A DNA stretch of 64,000 nucleotides from Mytilus trossulus (Eukaryota; Mollusca; Bivalvia; Mytilida; Mytilidae). Each line of letters opens with the position of its first letter. Positions within the stretch are counted from its first letter, which is position 1. The translations under genes were made by a program, and so were the position numbers. This document shows, in pieces, positions 22,130 through 33,181 of this stretch. The notes below the pieces were generated by a model, which saw nothing but the letters and a program-made list of their open reading frames with translations, searched no databases and was not told where the DNA came from. Location: assembly GCF_036588685.1 (NCBI RefSeq), contig NC_086381.1:56047431-56111430 (forward strand), read 5' to 3'.

Positions 22130-22440
22130 ACAAGAATGTGTCCCAAATACACGGATGTCCCACTCGCACTATCATTTTCTATGTTCAGTGGACCGTAAAA
22201 TTTGGGTCAAAACTTTAGTTTGGCATTAACATTAGAAAGATCATATCATAGTGAACATGTGTACTAAGTTTCAAGGGGATTAGATTTTAACTTCATCAAA
22301 AACTACCTTAACCAAAACCTTTAACATGAAGAGGGAAGAACGGACGAACGAACAAACGAACGGACAGAAGGACGAACGACCGAACGGACCCACAGACCAG
22401 AAAACATAATGCCCCTCTACTATCGTAGGTGGGGCATAAA
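22130..22440. repeat. Dispersed repeat ending in a CGAACGGAC tract
   Basis: Starts near AAAACAAGAATGTGTCC and ends CATAATGCCCCTCTACTATC...GGTGGGGCATAAA. Near the end, tandem variants of GAACGGACGAACGAAC form a short minisatellite. Of a type I associate with mollusc genomes; no ORF. Confidence 0.6.
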
Positions 22441-22609
22441 AATCTGAAGGAAGACATAACTAAATAGTTATAACCTAAATCGACTTCCTATTACCCAAAA
22501 CTATCCAATGTTTGACGAAAAATTGTTGGAGAGAAAGACAGAAGTATCTATCTTATAATAATATCATTAAAATAAATACATGTGAAACATTAAGGGTGGA
22601 AAACATAAA

Positions 22610-23350
22610 TGCCGTATGATGACCTATAATTTTAATTTATGTGTCATTTTGGTATCGTGTGGAGAGATGACTCATGGGAAACCATACCACATCTTCTTTT
22701 TTTTTTTTTTTATATATGTAATGAACAATCATTGATTTACTCTAGGCATTGGAGATGGATGACATTTGAGACAACGGAATACACATTTTACGGACCCATT
22801 AAGAGTTGGTTGACCGTTACGGAATACCCAATTCACAGATGGTATTGGATATGTTCCTAATGCCTCAACTACAATCCCCTTCCCTTTTCACGAATGTGAC
22901 CTACCGAAGTAGACTATTTATCGGATTTGTAATAAAAGGAACAACTCGACGGGTGCCACATGTGGAGCATGATCTGCTTATAAATCCGGAGCATCTGACA
23001 TCACCCCACATTTTTTGTGAAGTTCATTTTGCTTCGTTTTTAGTTTAGTTTTCTATGTTGTTTCTTGTGTAATAATATTGTCTGTTTGTCTTTTTCATTT
23101 TTACCCATGGCGTTGTCAGTTCATTTTCGATCTATGAGTTTGATTGTCCCTCCGGTCGCTTTCGCCCCACTTTTATGTAATATATAGGTCAACCAACATA
23201 ATTTCAAAGCTAGACTACCACAGTAAGACAACAATAAAACAAATACAGACAATGATTATAAAATAGAAGATGTTGTACATGTATGATTGCCAATGACACA
23301 ACTCTCCACAAGAGACCAAAACAACACAGCAATTAACAACCATGGGTAAT
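22610..23350. repeat. Cluster of dispersed-repeat fragments
   Basis: Mussel repeat fragments at 22610-22712 (plus) and 23256-23345 (minus) flank a family-4 copy at about 22890-23190. Its CATGGCGTTGTCAGTTCATT and TTTTCGAT...GAGTTTGA blocks recur at 48480-48600 and 49020-49275. Reading frames of 73 and 80 codons here are not supported as genes. Confidence 0.6.
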
Positions 23351-24484
23351 GAGACCGAAATTCTCAATGAAACAAAATAAACAAATTCAGCTTAATTGCC
23401 AATTAAACAACTAACACAAGTTTGGAAATTAAAATTCCTGATGTGTTAATCCAAATGAATATGATCTTCATTTAAATCAAAGTTCATCTGGGAACACTTA
23501 AGTTATCTTTATCACCACAGGCTTGTTCTGTTTGATTGGATGAAGGAATGACTGATGAATTCTAATTTGAAAACTGTCATTTTATTATCAAAATGAAAGA
23601 AGCAACAAAATGGTAAACATGTATAATTAAATCAATAAATCATATTCGTAAACAACATATATGTTTATAATAACTAAACCTTATTGGCTCGTCCAATCTA
23701 AGATGGGATTGCATTCGCCCGTCAAGGCTACATTCTAATATAATACCTTCGTCTTGTATACATTTCTAAAAATATGTATGTGCTTTAATTATTAAAATGC
23801 GTCAATTGCAAAATGATTTTAAAAGGGGGTTGAGGGGGTTAATTTCAGTTTCCAAATTTGTTCATGTCACTTTCAATCTGCAACTGTCTGAAGCGCCCTC
23901 TGAAACCAGATAACAACACGGGAAGGAATATTTTGTTTTGTTCTATTTTTAATCACTAAGACCAGCACTTTAAAATTACAACCAAGAACAGCGTTTTTAA
24001 TATGAAATCGTTATAACTTCATAATGGGACGAAAGACAGATTCGAACTGAACCTTGTCATAAAGTAAACAGCATGAAGAAGGCACAGCAAAAATTACAGG
24101 ACACTTATATGATAAACTACAAGTTACCATACGACCTTCAATAATTAGCAAACCCAACACCGTAGTGCAAGCTATAGAGTAAGTTATATGAGGACCCGAG
24201 TCAACAACATGGGATACACTTCAGAGTAGAAAATTCAACAAAATTAATCAAGCTAAAAATATAATTTAAAATATGGACAGAAAACCAGTAATGCAAACAG
24301 CCACTAACGACAATCACTAAATTTTGAGAGACACGTGCAATATTGTGGCAGATTAAAATATGTTTCAGAGCGCTTTATTCTTCCGTGATACTGAACAGTT
24401 CTGCACATTGTATATAGTTACGTCAAATTAGAGCAAGATTGTGCAACAAGCAAATATAAACACATTAATTGCATTAATACACGT
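23351..24484. other. No gene seen
   Basis: AT-rich intergenic DNA downstream (on the minus strand) of the Cys-loop receptor frame. Confidence 0.4.
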
Positions 24485-24490
24485 TTTATT
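24485..24490 (-). promoter_or_regulatory. Possible polyadenylation signal AATAAA
   Basis: AATAAA on the minus strand, about 95 nt downstream of the receptor frame's TAA. AT-richness makes chance occurrence likely, but distance and strand fit. Confidence 0.35.
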
Positions 24491-24582
24491 ACTTTTTTAA
24501 ATCCTATCTTTTTAAAAGAAATTATCTGTTGCCTTGCAACTGTTTTCGAATGTAGACAAAGTACTCATTTAAAAAAAATATA

Positions 24583-25782
24583 TTAAATAACTTTTATAAT
24601 ATAATTAGCATGGATTGCAACAAGACAAAAGAAATAGAAGATGAAGAAAACAGTGTCCAAATGTTCACTGACTTGTTTCCAAGTTACTTTCTTCCAAGAA
24701 TGTTCTGGTGTCATACTTGAATCAAGACCAAGTGTGCTATCAGATATCTTTTCCTTACGACGTGAAAGTATTTGACGACATGCATATAGTTTTTGATAAA
24801 TCCACGGTATTGGTTTGTCATCTGGATAATGATAACAATGAAGCCCATAAATTGCACTAATCATAATGAAGCAGCTCAGAATTAAATTTTCCAATAACAA
24901 CATTGATATATACGAAAGGTCTGGTAAAGAGGATGGCGGCAGAAGATTAGAGGCTATTGTCATATACACGGCTACAGACAATAAAACTGTAATGGCGTAT
25001 CCAATTCTTTCTCCAGATTGTGATGGAATTTTGAAAACAAGAATATTCAGGATCCCGATGAATATTAATGGACAAATCAGTGTTATAACGAAATATTTAT
25101 GTCTTCTTTTAAATTTAAAATCAAACTGTATAGCGGGAATGTCGTACCTCGATATGACATACGTTTTCGTTTCTACCAGTTCCCATGTCACGTGTTCAGC
25201 GTAGTATTCTCTGTTCGCACTTGGAAACATAGAGACAAGTTCTATATCTTGCATTACATGCAGATAAGGCCACGCCAATAATACAATATAACACTCCTGT
25301 ATATCAAACGGAAACTGAACGTTATTTATCTTACAAGATAAATGCCAAAGAACACCAGGCAGCCAATAGCACGTGCCGTCATAGTCGACTAAAGTTTGAA
25401 GGTCAGCAACGTCTACGAATTCTGGGACATTTACCGAATTTCCGGTTAATAAACGAGGTTTCCATATCGTAGACGAAGAGAGTCATGTAGAGTAAGCGTC
25501 GCCATAGTCCCGTGGTTCCCAAAATAAATTAGTATCTGTCCAGGATATATTCAAAAACCCAACAATTGAAAGCTGACCCTTGACCTCATCTAGGTCTGTC
25601 AATGTCACCAAGTTTATTCCCACATATACCTTGGTAGGGTTCTCCATATTACTTTCTGGTCGAATATGTTTGTTGTAATCCAATAGTAAATCCTTATGTA
25701 AACCTTTTATATCGTCGAAAGATTGACAACAAATAAAACGAATAGTATTTGACAACAAGAAACTGATTATAATCCTCTTCAT
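24583..25782 (-). pseudogene. Intronless Cys-loop (nicotinic-type) receptor subunit with one internal stop
   Basis: A single frame of 400 codons reads from ATG at 25782 to TAA at 24583, broken only by TGA at codon 100 (25483-25485). Residues 1-19 look like a signal peptide. The ligand-binding domain has the TIWKPRLL block just after the stop. The Cys loop is C150-C164 with 13 residues between and the FPFDIQEC ending. TM1 is about 231-250. GE at 257-258 precedes TM2 (259-283, ending NLLPPSS), which is characteristic of cation-selective subunits. TM3 is about 290-312, then a short cytoplasmic loop, and TM4 is 375-397. No vicinal Cys pair is seen in loop C, so it is not a classical alpha subunit. 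Both sides of the stop align to the family without a gap. A CGA-to-TGA change in a recent null allele, a sequence error or readthrough are all possible. Lack of introns suggests retroposition or one of the intronless receptor genes of bivalves. Confidence 0.85.
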
Positions 25783-26415
25783 TTTTGTTTAAATTGACAG
25801 TTTGTTTATAGCTTATTGCATAACATTATTTTTCTTTGGATGTTATATTGCTGTTGGAACCAACAATTGAAATGTGTTCATTTCCGAAATTTCTTCTGTT
25901 CAAAGATAATCATCAGTTGCTAATATAATAATGGCTACAAACAGACAAGCGGAATATATAAATCGTATGAAACCCTAAGGAAATGAAGTATAATATTAAC
26001 CTAAAAGAGAGGCAACGCTTGTTTATTTGTCTACTGAGATTTTTTTGAAATTATTTTAATCACAAAAATTAATAAACAAACAAATTGATTGCATTGACAT
26101 TGCCTGCTGTTTGGATAATGGTTGTAACTGTGTCACGATTCCGTATTAAATCAATATCTCGTATTTAATTTTTATTAAACGAGTTTGATAGATCTGGACC
26201 GATGGGAAATATTATATAGTCTTTAACAGATCATTTTAAATAATTTATTTCCAGAGCTTAACATATTTATATAAACAGAGATTCAAGATCTGTGTTTAAT
26301 TTCATTTACGTCCTATGCACCTTGGTTTGTGGTTTTTTAGTTGTTATACCATTTACATTGATCCCCGCGGGGACATACAATAATCAATATCAACTAAACA
26401 TATAGCATTTAGATA
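25783..26415. other. Upstream region of the receptor frame
   Basis: AT-rich. I see no convincing core promoter or splice signal that would add an upstream exon. Confidence 0.35.
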
Positions 26416-26860
26416 TAGAATCATATTCAAAACAGTGTGGTCCTGGCCATTGATTGACGACCTAAATTATCCCATTGACTGGGACAGATTAGGTGAACGT
26501 TTGTCGGTAACAATCACTGCTCACTATGTACTTTTTAAAGACACTGAATCTGTGGGGTCACCAAAGGTTGTCAACACCCAAATAAAGCAATTCGAAAAAC
26601 GAATCCGGAATAATACGATGTGTTGATTTATATCAATAATATAAATCAAAACATAAAGGTTATTCCTGAATAATTTTTCGAATTATTTTATTATTAAAGG
26701 CGTTAAGAACCTTTGGTGGCCCCACAGTTTGAATTCTATAATAAGTAAGAAGTGAGCAATGGTCGTTACAGATAAACGTTCACATAATCTGTCACAGTCA
26801 ATGGGATAATTTAGGTCGTCAATCAATGGCCAGGACCACACTGTTTTGCATATGATTCTA
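26416..26860. mobile_element. 445-bp foldback element
   Basis: The left arm, from AGAATCATATTCAAAACAGT through GTGGTCCTGGCCATTGATTG, is inverse to the right arm ending ATGGCCAGGACCACACTG...CATATGATTCT. Pairing continues through most of the element to a centre near 26640 (TATATCAATAATATAAATC). Arms differ at scattered positions. The 63-codon frame inside is an artefact. Confidence 0.85.
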
Positions 26861-26902
26861 AATTATAATCAGTATTAAACGCTCTTTTATATTTTAACGT
26901 AG

Positions 26903-26990
26903 GAGCCTCGGTGGCCGACATGGGCCGAGTGGTCTGTGTAGTTCTTCTACTGTAATCAAAAGCCATTCAGCACTGAGGTTGTGAGTCGTT
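26903..26990 (+). repeat. tRNA-related SINE remnant
   Basis: GGAGCCTCGGTGGCC...GGGCCGAGTGGTCTGTGTAG resembles a serine/leucine-type tRNA A-box region with extra inserted bases. A decayed B-box-like GAGGTTGTGAGTCGTT lies ~60 nt on. Not a functional tRNA. Confidence 0.5.
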
Positions 26991-27671
26991 ATTTCTATAT
27001 TTATTAATTTGTAATGACCTTTAAGCATTGCAGCTTTAATACTAAAAGTTTTCCAGATATGTGTTCTCCTCTTCGTCACACACCTGTTTTATTTAAACCT
27101 TCGTCTCGTGGGTTATGTTATTGCCGAGTGAACAAAATCTATGTGGTATAACTTACGAAACACCGCAAATCTACCTAAAGATATGAAATACATTGTCTCT
27201 ATAACACTCATCAAACTACTGTTGTTTTCATTAGACAGGGTTGTCTTTCTTAGGATAGATGTTCAAATTATTACCGTTTGATCGATTATTGGTTTGTTTT
27301 AGCGTCAAGCGACACATGTACCATATTTTCATGACGAAATCAATCAAATAATTAGTTCGATATGAACAAGTAGGACATAGTACATGTATTTAAGTTAGGA
27401 GAAATAAAAAGAATTCAACTATCATTGCAAAGGATGCTACATATGTAATAGATGTTAGAATGAAGCAGACGGTGACCTTTCGTTTTCAATTTCAGTACAA
27501 CTTAGACGACGGCCATAGGTCTTCAGAACAACCATAAATAGACCAAGAACGCTTTGGAAAAAAGAGGGTGACTTCACTTAAAATGTATAAACTGTTGCAA
27601 TATATGGGGATAAGAAACTTACTCACCAAGGATGTAAAAAGATGCATCCTATAAAATCTAATGCGATTTCC

Positions 27672-27808
27672 GTTGTAAGTAGGAGCGGATCTAGCCATTT
27701 TGAAAAGGGGGTTCCAACCATATGTCCCCATTTTATAGCATTGATAGTTAAAAAAAAAATGGGGGTTCCAACCTCGGAAACCACCAGTCCCCTGGATTCG
27801 CCACTAGC
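27672..27808. mobile_element. MITE copy, GGCGGATCCAG family
   Basis: Runs from GTAGGAGCGGATCTAGCC to CCTGGATTCGCCACTAG with internal GGGGGTTCCAACC blocks. A more diverged relative of 6534-6681 and 8148-8306. No clear TSD. Confidence 0.65.
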
Positions 27809-29496
27809 CAGCTAGGCAGTCTTAGAAACACAATGTAAATAAATGTTCGTTCTTCATTCTGAAGAAAATAACAACTCATGTATCAGGGTATGGATGGGGG
27901 TTGCAGAAATGCAGAAAGAGAAAAAGGAGCTAATGCTACATAAAATGGTTATGAAAAAAGAAGGTAGAAAAATAGGCTAACAAATTAAATAAATAGAGAA
28001 TAATTGGTGGCTAAAATATAAAGAATGGAATCCGAAACGAACGGATAAAAATTCTTTTCTATAACGATAATAAATAGAGAAAAATAATACAAAAATTAAA
28101 GAATACAGAATTAAACCCCTAATCCATGCAGACCCTAATGAATTAAAAAGCGAATCATCCAGTTCAATTGTTTTACTTAAGTTATTAGAAAATAGTATAT
28201 TACGTCTTAAAAACCACTGTGACCCTGTGATACATAAAATATCTTCAAAAATAATGAAAAATGTCATTTTACTTAAATCATTGTTGTAATATAATGTTAT
28301 TAAATCCTAATCGACCACATTCAATTTTGTGTTTGTCAAGTGTAAAATCGCCAGCTTGATATGATTAGCATATAATTATACCTTTACCTGAACATTTTCC
28401 ACATGTGTTACTTATAATATGGTCTTTTTCGTAAAACATGTTAAATATCGAAGAATGCGTCACAAAATTAACTTGTGATTATAAGCAATCTAACTATTCC
28501 CAAAAAGTAAGTTCCTACTGCAATTTTATTATGCATGATTTTTTTTAATAATAATTTTCTTTTGCATTGAAATATGAAACGACTGTATGGTACATTGTAT
28601 ATGTAAATTTCTAGCTTTACTCATTTGAATTTGAGGACGATTTTGAAAATGGTATTTAATTTTTATCAACCCTCCCCCTTTTTCATGCATATTATGATTT
28701 AGCAGTATTTACCAATTTGTTATGAGTCTGTGTTGAACAAAACTACACACATTTTGACAGTAAATTCATCCAACACTCCCTTCTTGAGCCCCTTTTGACT
28801 TATCAGTTTAATGTTGCATTTTTCATGAAAAACCATATGCAGACCCATCGGTCCCATAGCATCATAATCATTCGCCTCCTTTTCAATATACGATAATTTA
28901 GGTAAATATTTTATAATTTCAAACGATTGGAAAGATTAAACTTTTAAGTAATGAATGAGTTGAGTAAGGTTAATATGAAGTTTAATATTGATTTTGAATA
29001 TCCAAGTCATTCATTCTTTATCGACACGGGATCTTGGGTTTGGATGAAAATATACTTATCAATATAATTATCTTTTTTGAAGCAAACTAATTTTTTATCA
29101 TGTTAATTCAGACGCACAAAGATACATGTATACATATGCAATATTGATTTCCAATACTTCTCAATCTGTGTTCAAAACGAAAACAATGAAATAATAGTTA
29201 AATCGATGAGTAAATGAACAGATTTAGGATATTGATGAATTTTTTTTTGCTTAATGTCCAGTTGCAAATATGTGATGCTTTTTGGGGAAAACGTTTGCCA
29301 TGTTTTATCTTAATTGTTTAAATTTCAAAGTTCAATGAGTTTTTTTTATATTATATAAAAGATGTATACTTTTCCAAGAGGTATATGCAAGCAACTTTTA
29401 AAAGAAGACAAAAACTTTTTATCAGATTTTATTATTTAATTAATTGTTTAAAGAATTAGAAGGAATCACAGTGCAGCTTTGATTGTTTTTATGGGA
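27809..29496. other. No gene seen
   Basis: AT-rich; a 96-codon minus frame (27977-28267) is Phe/Leu/Ile/Tyr-rich and carries no recognisable motif. A fragment with TTAATGTCCAGTTGCAAATA near 29252 belongs to another dispersed family (also near 43672, 46203 and 54220). Confidence 0.4.
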
Positions 29497-29808
29497 AAAT
29501 AAGAAGATGTGGTATGAGTGGCAATGAGACAACTTTCAATTCAATCACAATGTGTAAAAAGTAAACAATTATAGTCAAAGTACGGCCTTCAACACGGAGC
29601 ATTGGCTCACATCAAACAGGAAGCTATAAGGGACCCAAAAATGACCCTTGTGTTATAATGCTAGCGCGTTTGAAAGACTTTACAATTCATCTTATGATCA
29701 ATGTTGAAAGTCATACGGTAATCTATAATACTTCTACGTCATGTTGTCTTTTGTGGTGAGTTATATCATTGGCAATTATACCACATTCTTTTTATATCTT
29801 TTATTGTA
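29497..29808. repeat. Mussel dispersed repeat, two adjacent partial copies
   Basis: Minus-orientation copy from AAGAAGATGTGGTATGAGTG (29497-29643), then a plus-orientation tail copy (29700-29808) ending ATACCACATTCTTTTTATAT. Confidence 0.7.
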
Positions 29809-32189
29809 TAAATTTTATAGGTTGTACATTTTGCACCAGATTGTAAAATGATTAAAAATAGTTATTGTCTATTTTGTAATGTTATATATGTAATACAAGT
29901 CTTTTGTGGCTCATCAAAATGTAAATCAACAACTGATGTACATGTACGCAACAAATGCAATAGAATTAGATTGGATCCTAGAATCTATAAAGTCAAAGGG
30001 GTCCTACAAGGGTAAAATCTTAATTGGGAAATCATCGATGCAGACAAACGAGCAAAGGAGACCAAAAAACGTAGGTCACTGTTTGTTAGAGAGCAACCAT
30101 TACACTTCAAAGAAGGGGGAGGAGGTTATGTTTTTCTTTTTCTTAGTCAGGCATTTTTTACACACGATCAATTAATTAATGCTATTATATTATGCCCCGT
30201 GTGAGCCCTTTTGATGGAAATAAAGCAACGTTTTCATCGATCTATAGTGTTCATTACCTTATATAGGCTTTATAAAAGTCACCCAAAATGAAGGTGAATT
30301 GTAATACAAATAAAACATAGTGTAATGGTACTGCGTGCAAATGTAATGCCCCGTGGTGAAGCAAGTTTGTGTGTACAAATGTATACCTGTAAGATCGTTG
30401 TGGGGCTCATATGGAAGGATCCTATCCTTTTTAGTCCACCATATTTTGGTACACTTTCAAAACTGATACAATCATCAATCCTGCATGATTTTGTGCATTA
30501 TTTCACACAATTAAAAAGTTATATAGAAAACTATTTGTGTCATCATCGTATGGTCAATACAGAAGTAGTAACTTCAAAATAAAACAATTTAGGATGCCAT
30601 TTCCTTCCAAGTAAACATTTTTTTTATTATTTATTGAAAAGCTACAAAATTAAATCAGAATACCAGTACATACTTGTCTCATTGGCACTCACACCACATC
30701 TTCTTATATCTATTGAAAAAAAGTAGATGGGTCTGCACAATATTTTGTTAATTTTTTTTTTTACAGAAATTACCTCCCGCCCCTCCCCCTAATCCGTTAA
30801 ACAAGACTAGTACTTTCAAATATATTATTATGAGTAACCAAACATTAATATAGGCAAAAATAAAATTACTACAGATGACATTCTATGCGAATTGAGAGAC
30901 GTGTAAAAAGCAGATCCGGTTTACAAAGTTTAACATCATTTATTAGACTATTTATATGTACATGATATACACAAAATTATGTAAATAACTGTCATCATCT
31001 GTAATTTGTCATGGTTATATTTTTATTAGTTTTTAAGCCTGTAGTGTTTACGACTAGTGTGTTTATATATATGCGAATGTTTACAGTTGGAATCCGGATT
31101 GTTGTTTTATGTTTCTCAGAATCGTTTATTGTCTTCTTCTACGTTATAAAATTACTGACAGACTATGTGCAGGTAAATAAGGAATTTCTTAACTTTACTT
31201 ACATATACTTACCTACAATAATTTATTCCAATGGGTGTTTATGTATACATGTATTTCTATTTTCTTTCTCTGGTTTGTAAGTGTATACTAATAATTGTTG
31301 ATCGTTGAACAAGGTAAGGTTTAATTTATGTTTCAATCCTTCATTTGGTTTTTATGTTGTGTATCTTTAACAGTGATTAATTGATGTTTGTTTAGCGTCC
31401 AGTGGCAAACATTTCATGCAATATCAAGGGGGGGGGGGGGTCATCTAAGATATGTTTGCATCTATACATGTAGCTTCATGGTACATTGTATATGTATCCA
31501 GTTAATAAATACAAATGTACATGTCTAACCCCGCCACATAATGCATTTGTCTGTTCAAAGTAAACAAAGTTAGTAATTCTGTGGTAGTCGTTTGTTGCTA
31601 TATCAAACTTATTTTTCGTATGTAGTAAAATTATTTTGTACATCAATCAGGTCGATAGTTCTTTAGTAGACATTTAAAGCTGACTTTGCTATAGGATTTT
31701 CACTCATTGTTGAGGGACAGCGGCGACCAATAGTTATGTCCATGTTATTTGGTCTCTTGTGTAGAGTTATCGCATTACCAATCAAACCCCAGCTTCTTAT
31801 TTATACATACAGAAAGTGTATAAATCTATGGCGGTTTCTAGTTTTTCTCCCAATCTATGGGAGATTTTAAATCGTGTTATTTTTTCCGGGAAAAAGATTA
31901 TTATATACCGTCACAATTGAATAACAAATGACAAATTACGTTGTTGATGTAGCTAGAGATCACACATGTATAACTATACTGTTGGGTAAGAAAGTCGGAT
32001 TTCTTTAGAAAGCCACTTGCTTTAAGGCAAGTCATTTGTCAGATATGTACTCACTCGTCTTCTTTTTGCACACAATCTGCCATAGTGTTGGGAAATTGGT
32101 AAGTCCGTCTTAGATAAGGAAACCAGATTATTTGCTAAGATTTCTAATTTTTTTTACTATGCTTTGCCATTATTAGATTACATGCATCA
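29809..32189. other. No convincing gene; weak reading frames and a repeat
   Basis: Frames of 85-89 codons at 29906-30175, 30325-30582 and 31011-31280 lack recognised domains. The last contains a GTGCAG|GTAAATAAG donor-like site near 31170 but no matching partner exon I can defend. A mussel repeat fragment is at 31676-31804, and a G12-like homopolymer near 31429-31440. Confidence 0.4.
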
Positions 32190-32453
32190 GGGGCCTGTAA
32201 TTCAGTGGTTGTCGTTTGTTTATGTGTTACATATTTGTTTTTTGTTCATTTTTTTTTACATAAATAAGGCCGTTAGTTTGTCGTTTGTTGTTTTACATTG
32301 TCTTATCGGGGTCTTTTAAAGCTGACTATGCGGTATGGGCTTTGCTCATTGTTGAAGGCCATACGGTGACCTATAGTTTTTAATGTCTGTGTCATTTTGG
32401 TCTTTTGTGGATAGTTGTTTCATTGGCAATCGTACCATATCTTTTTTTTATAT
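32190..32453 (+). repeat. Mussel dispersed repeat, near-complete copy
   Basis: Runs from GCCTGTAATTCAGTGGTTGT to GGCAATCGTACCATATC plus a T-rich tail. The LTR retrotransposon inserted directly in this tail. Confidence 0.8.
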
Positions 32454-32659
32454 TGTAGTATTCATAGGGTTAGTTTTAGGTCATCAGACAGACCATCGAG
32501 AGATGTCCGAAGAACTACCCAGAAAGCATCCTCTTCCGGTTGAAACTACTAATGGCTACAGACGCTAATATTCACTAGAAGAGCAATCGGCCGTTCCTGA
32601 CTGCAGGAACGACCATCCAAGGTATTTATCGGTCTCGAGATATACTCGGGGTCACAACA
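32454..32659 (+). repeat. 5' LTR, 206 bp
   Basis: Starts TGTAGTATTCATAGG and ends GGGGTCACAACA. Identical by eye to 36770-36975. Contains the inverted pair GGCCGTTCCTG/CAGGAACGACC near 32590-32616. No canonical TATA box is obvious. Confidence 0.95.
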
Positions 32660-32660
32660 T

Positions 32661-32679
32661 TGGCGCTGCGAGCAATTAG
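32661..32679 (+). promoter_or_regulatory. Primer-binding site
   Basis: TGGCGCTGCGAGCAATTAG lies one base after the 5' LTR. It begins TGG, the complement of a tRNA 3' CCA. I cannot name the tRNA with confidence. Confidence 0.7.
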
Positions 32680-32942
32680 CGGACAGTGTAATTGCTTGAA
32701 GTGATATTTTTTATGTTTTTGCCGTTCAGGTTGCGAACGGCAAAAAATAGTAAGGCAGGAGGGGGAAAGGTGATTTGGTTTATTCCAGCGCGGGAATAAG
32801 TCATTTCAGGCACTCGTGGAGTATTTTGGAGGAATACTTCACGGTTGTTTAGGAGAAAGGATTGTGCAAGTAGACGTCAGGTTACCTTGCTGATCCTGGA
32901 GGGACAGCTGGGTAGCAGTCGACAAGTTATTGTTTTGTTTAG

Positions 32943-33066
32943 GTTACCAGTCGTGTTGTTATTGTTTTGTTTACCTCTGATAACTGCAGACCAGAAGGAC
33001 GGGTTACCAGTCGTATTGTTATTATTTTGTTTACTCCGATAACCGCAGACCAGAAGGACGGGTTAC
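32943..33066 (+). repeat. Tandem ~62-bp duplication in the retroelement leader
   Basis: GGTTACCAGTCGTGTTGTTA... is followed by ...GACCAGAAGGACGGGTTACC and then repeated with a few substitutions. It lies in the untranslated leader. A role in packaging or dimerisation is only conjecture. Confidence 0.8.
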
Positions 33067-33181
33067 CCGAAGCAGAAGTATTTGTGTTAGTCAATATATA
33101 AATTGTGGTTTAAGTGTGTTGTTTATTCTTTAAATAAATAAACTTTGTTATAAATTGTTGTTCAGTGATTTACAAAAACAA

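Noticed and set aside
24866-25281. Plus-strand frames of 112 and 60 codons
   Set aside because: Antisense to the Cys-loop receptor frame, with no independent features.
31011-31280. Multi-TM reading frame with a donor-like GTGCAG|GTAAATAAG site as a receptor exon
   Set aside because: Hydrophobicity follows from T-rich composition; no second splice signal, conserved motif or partner exon could be found.
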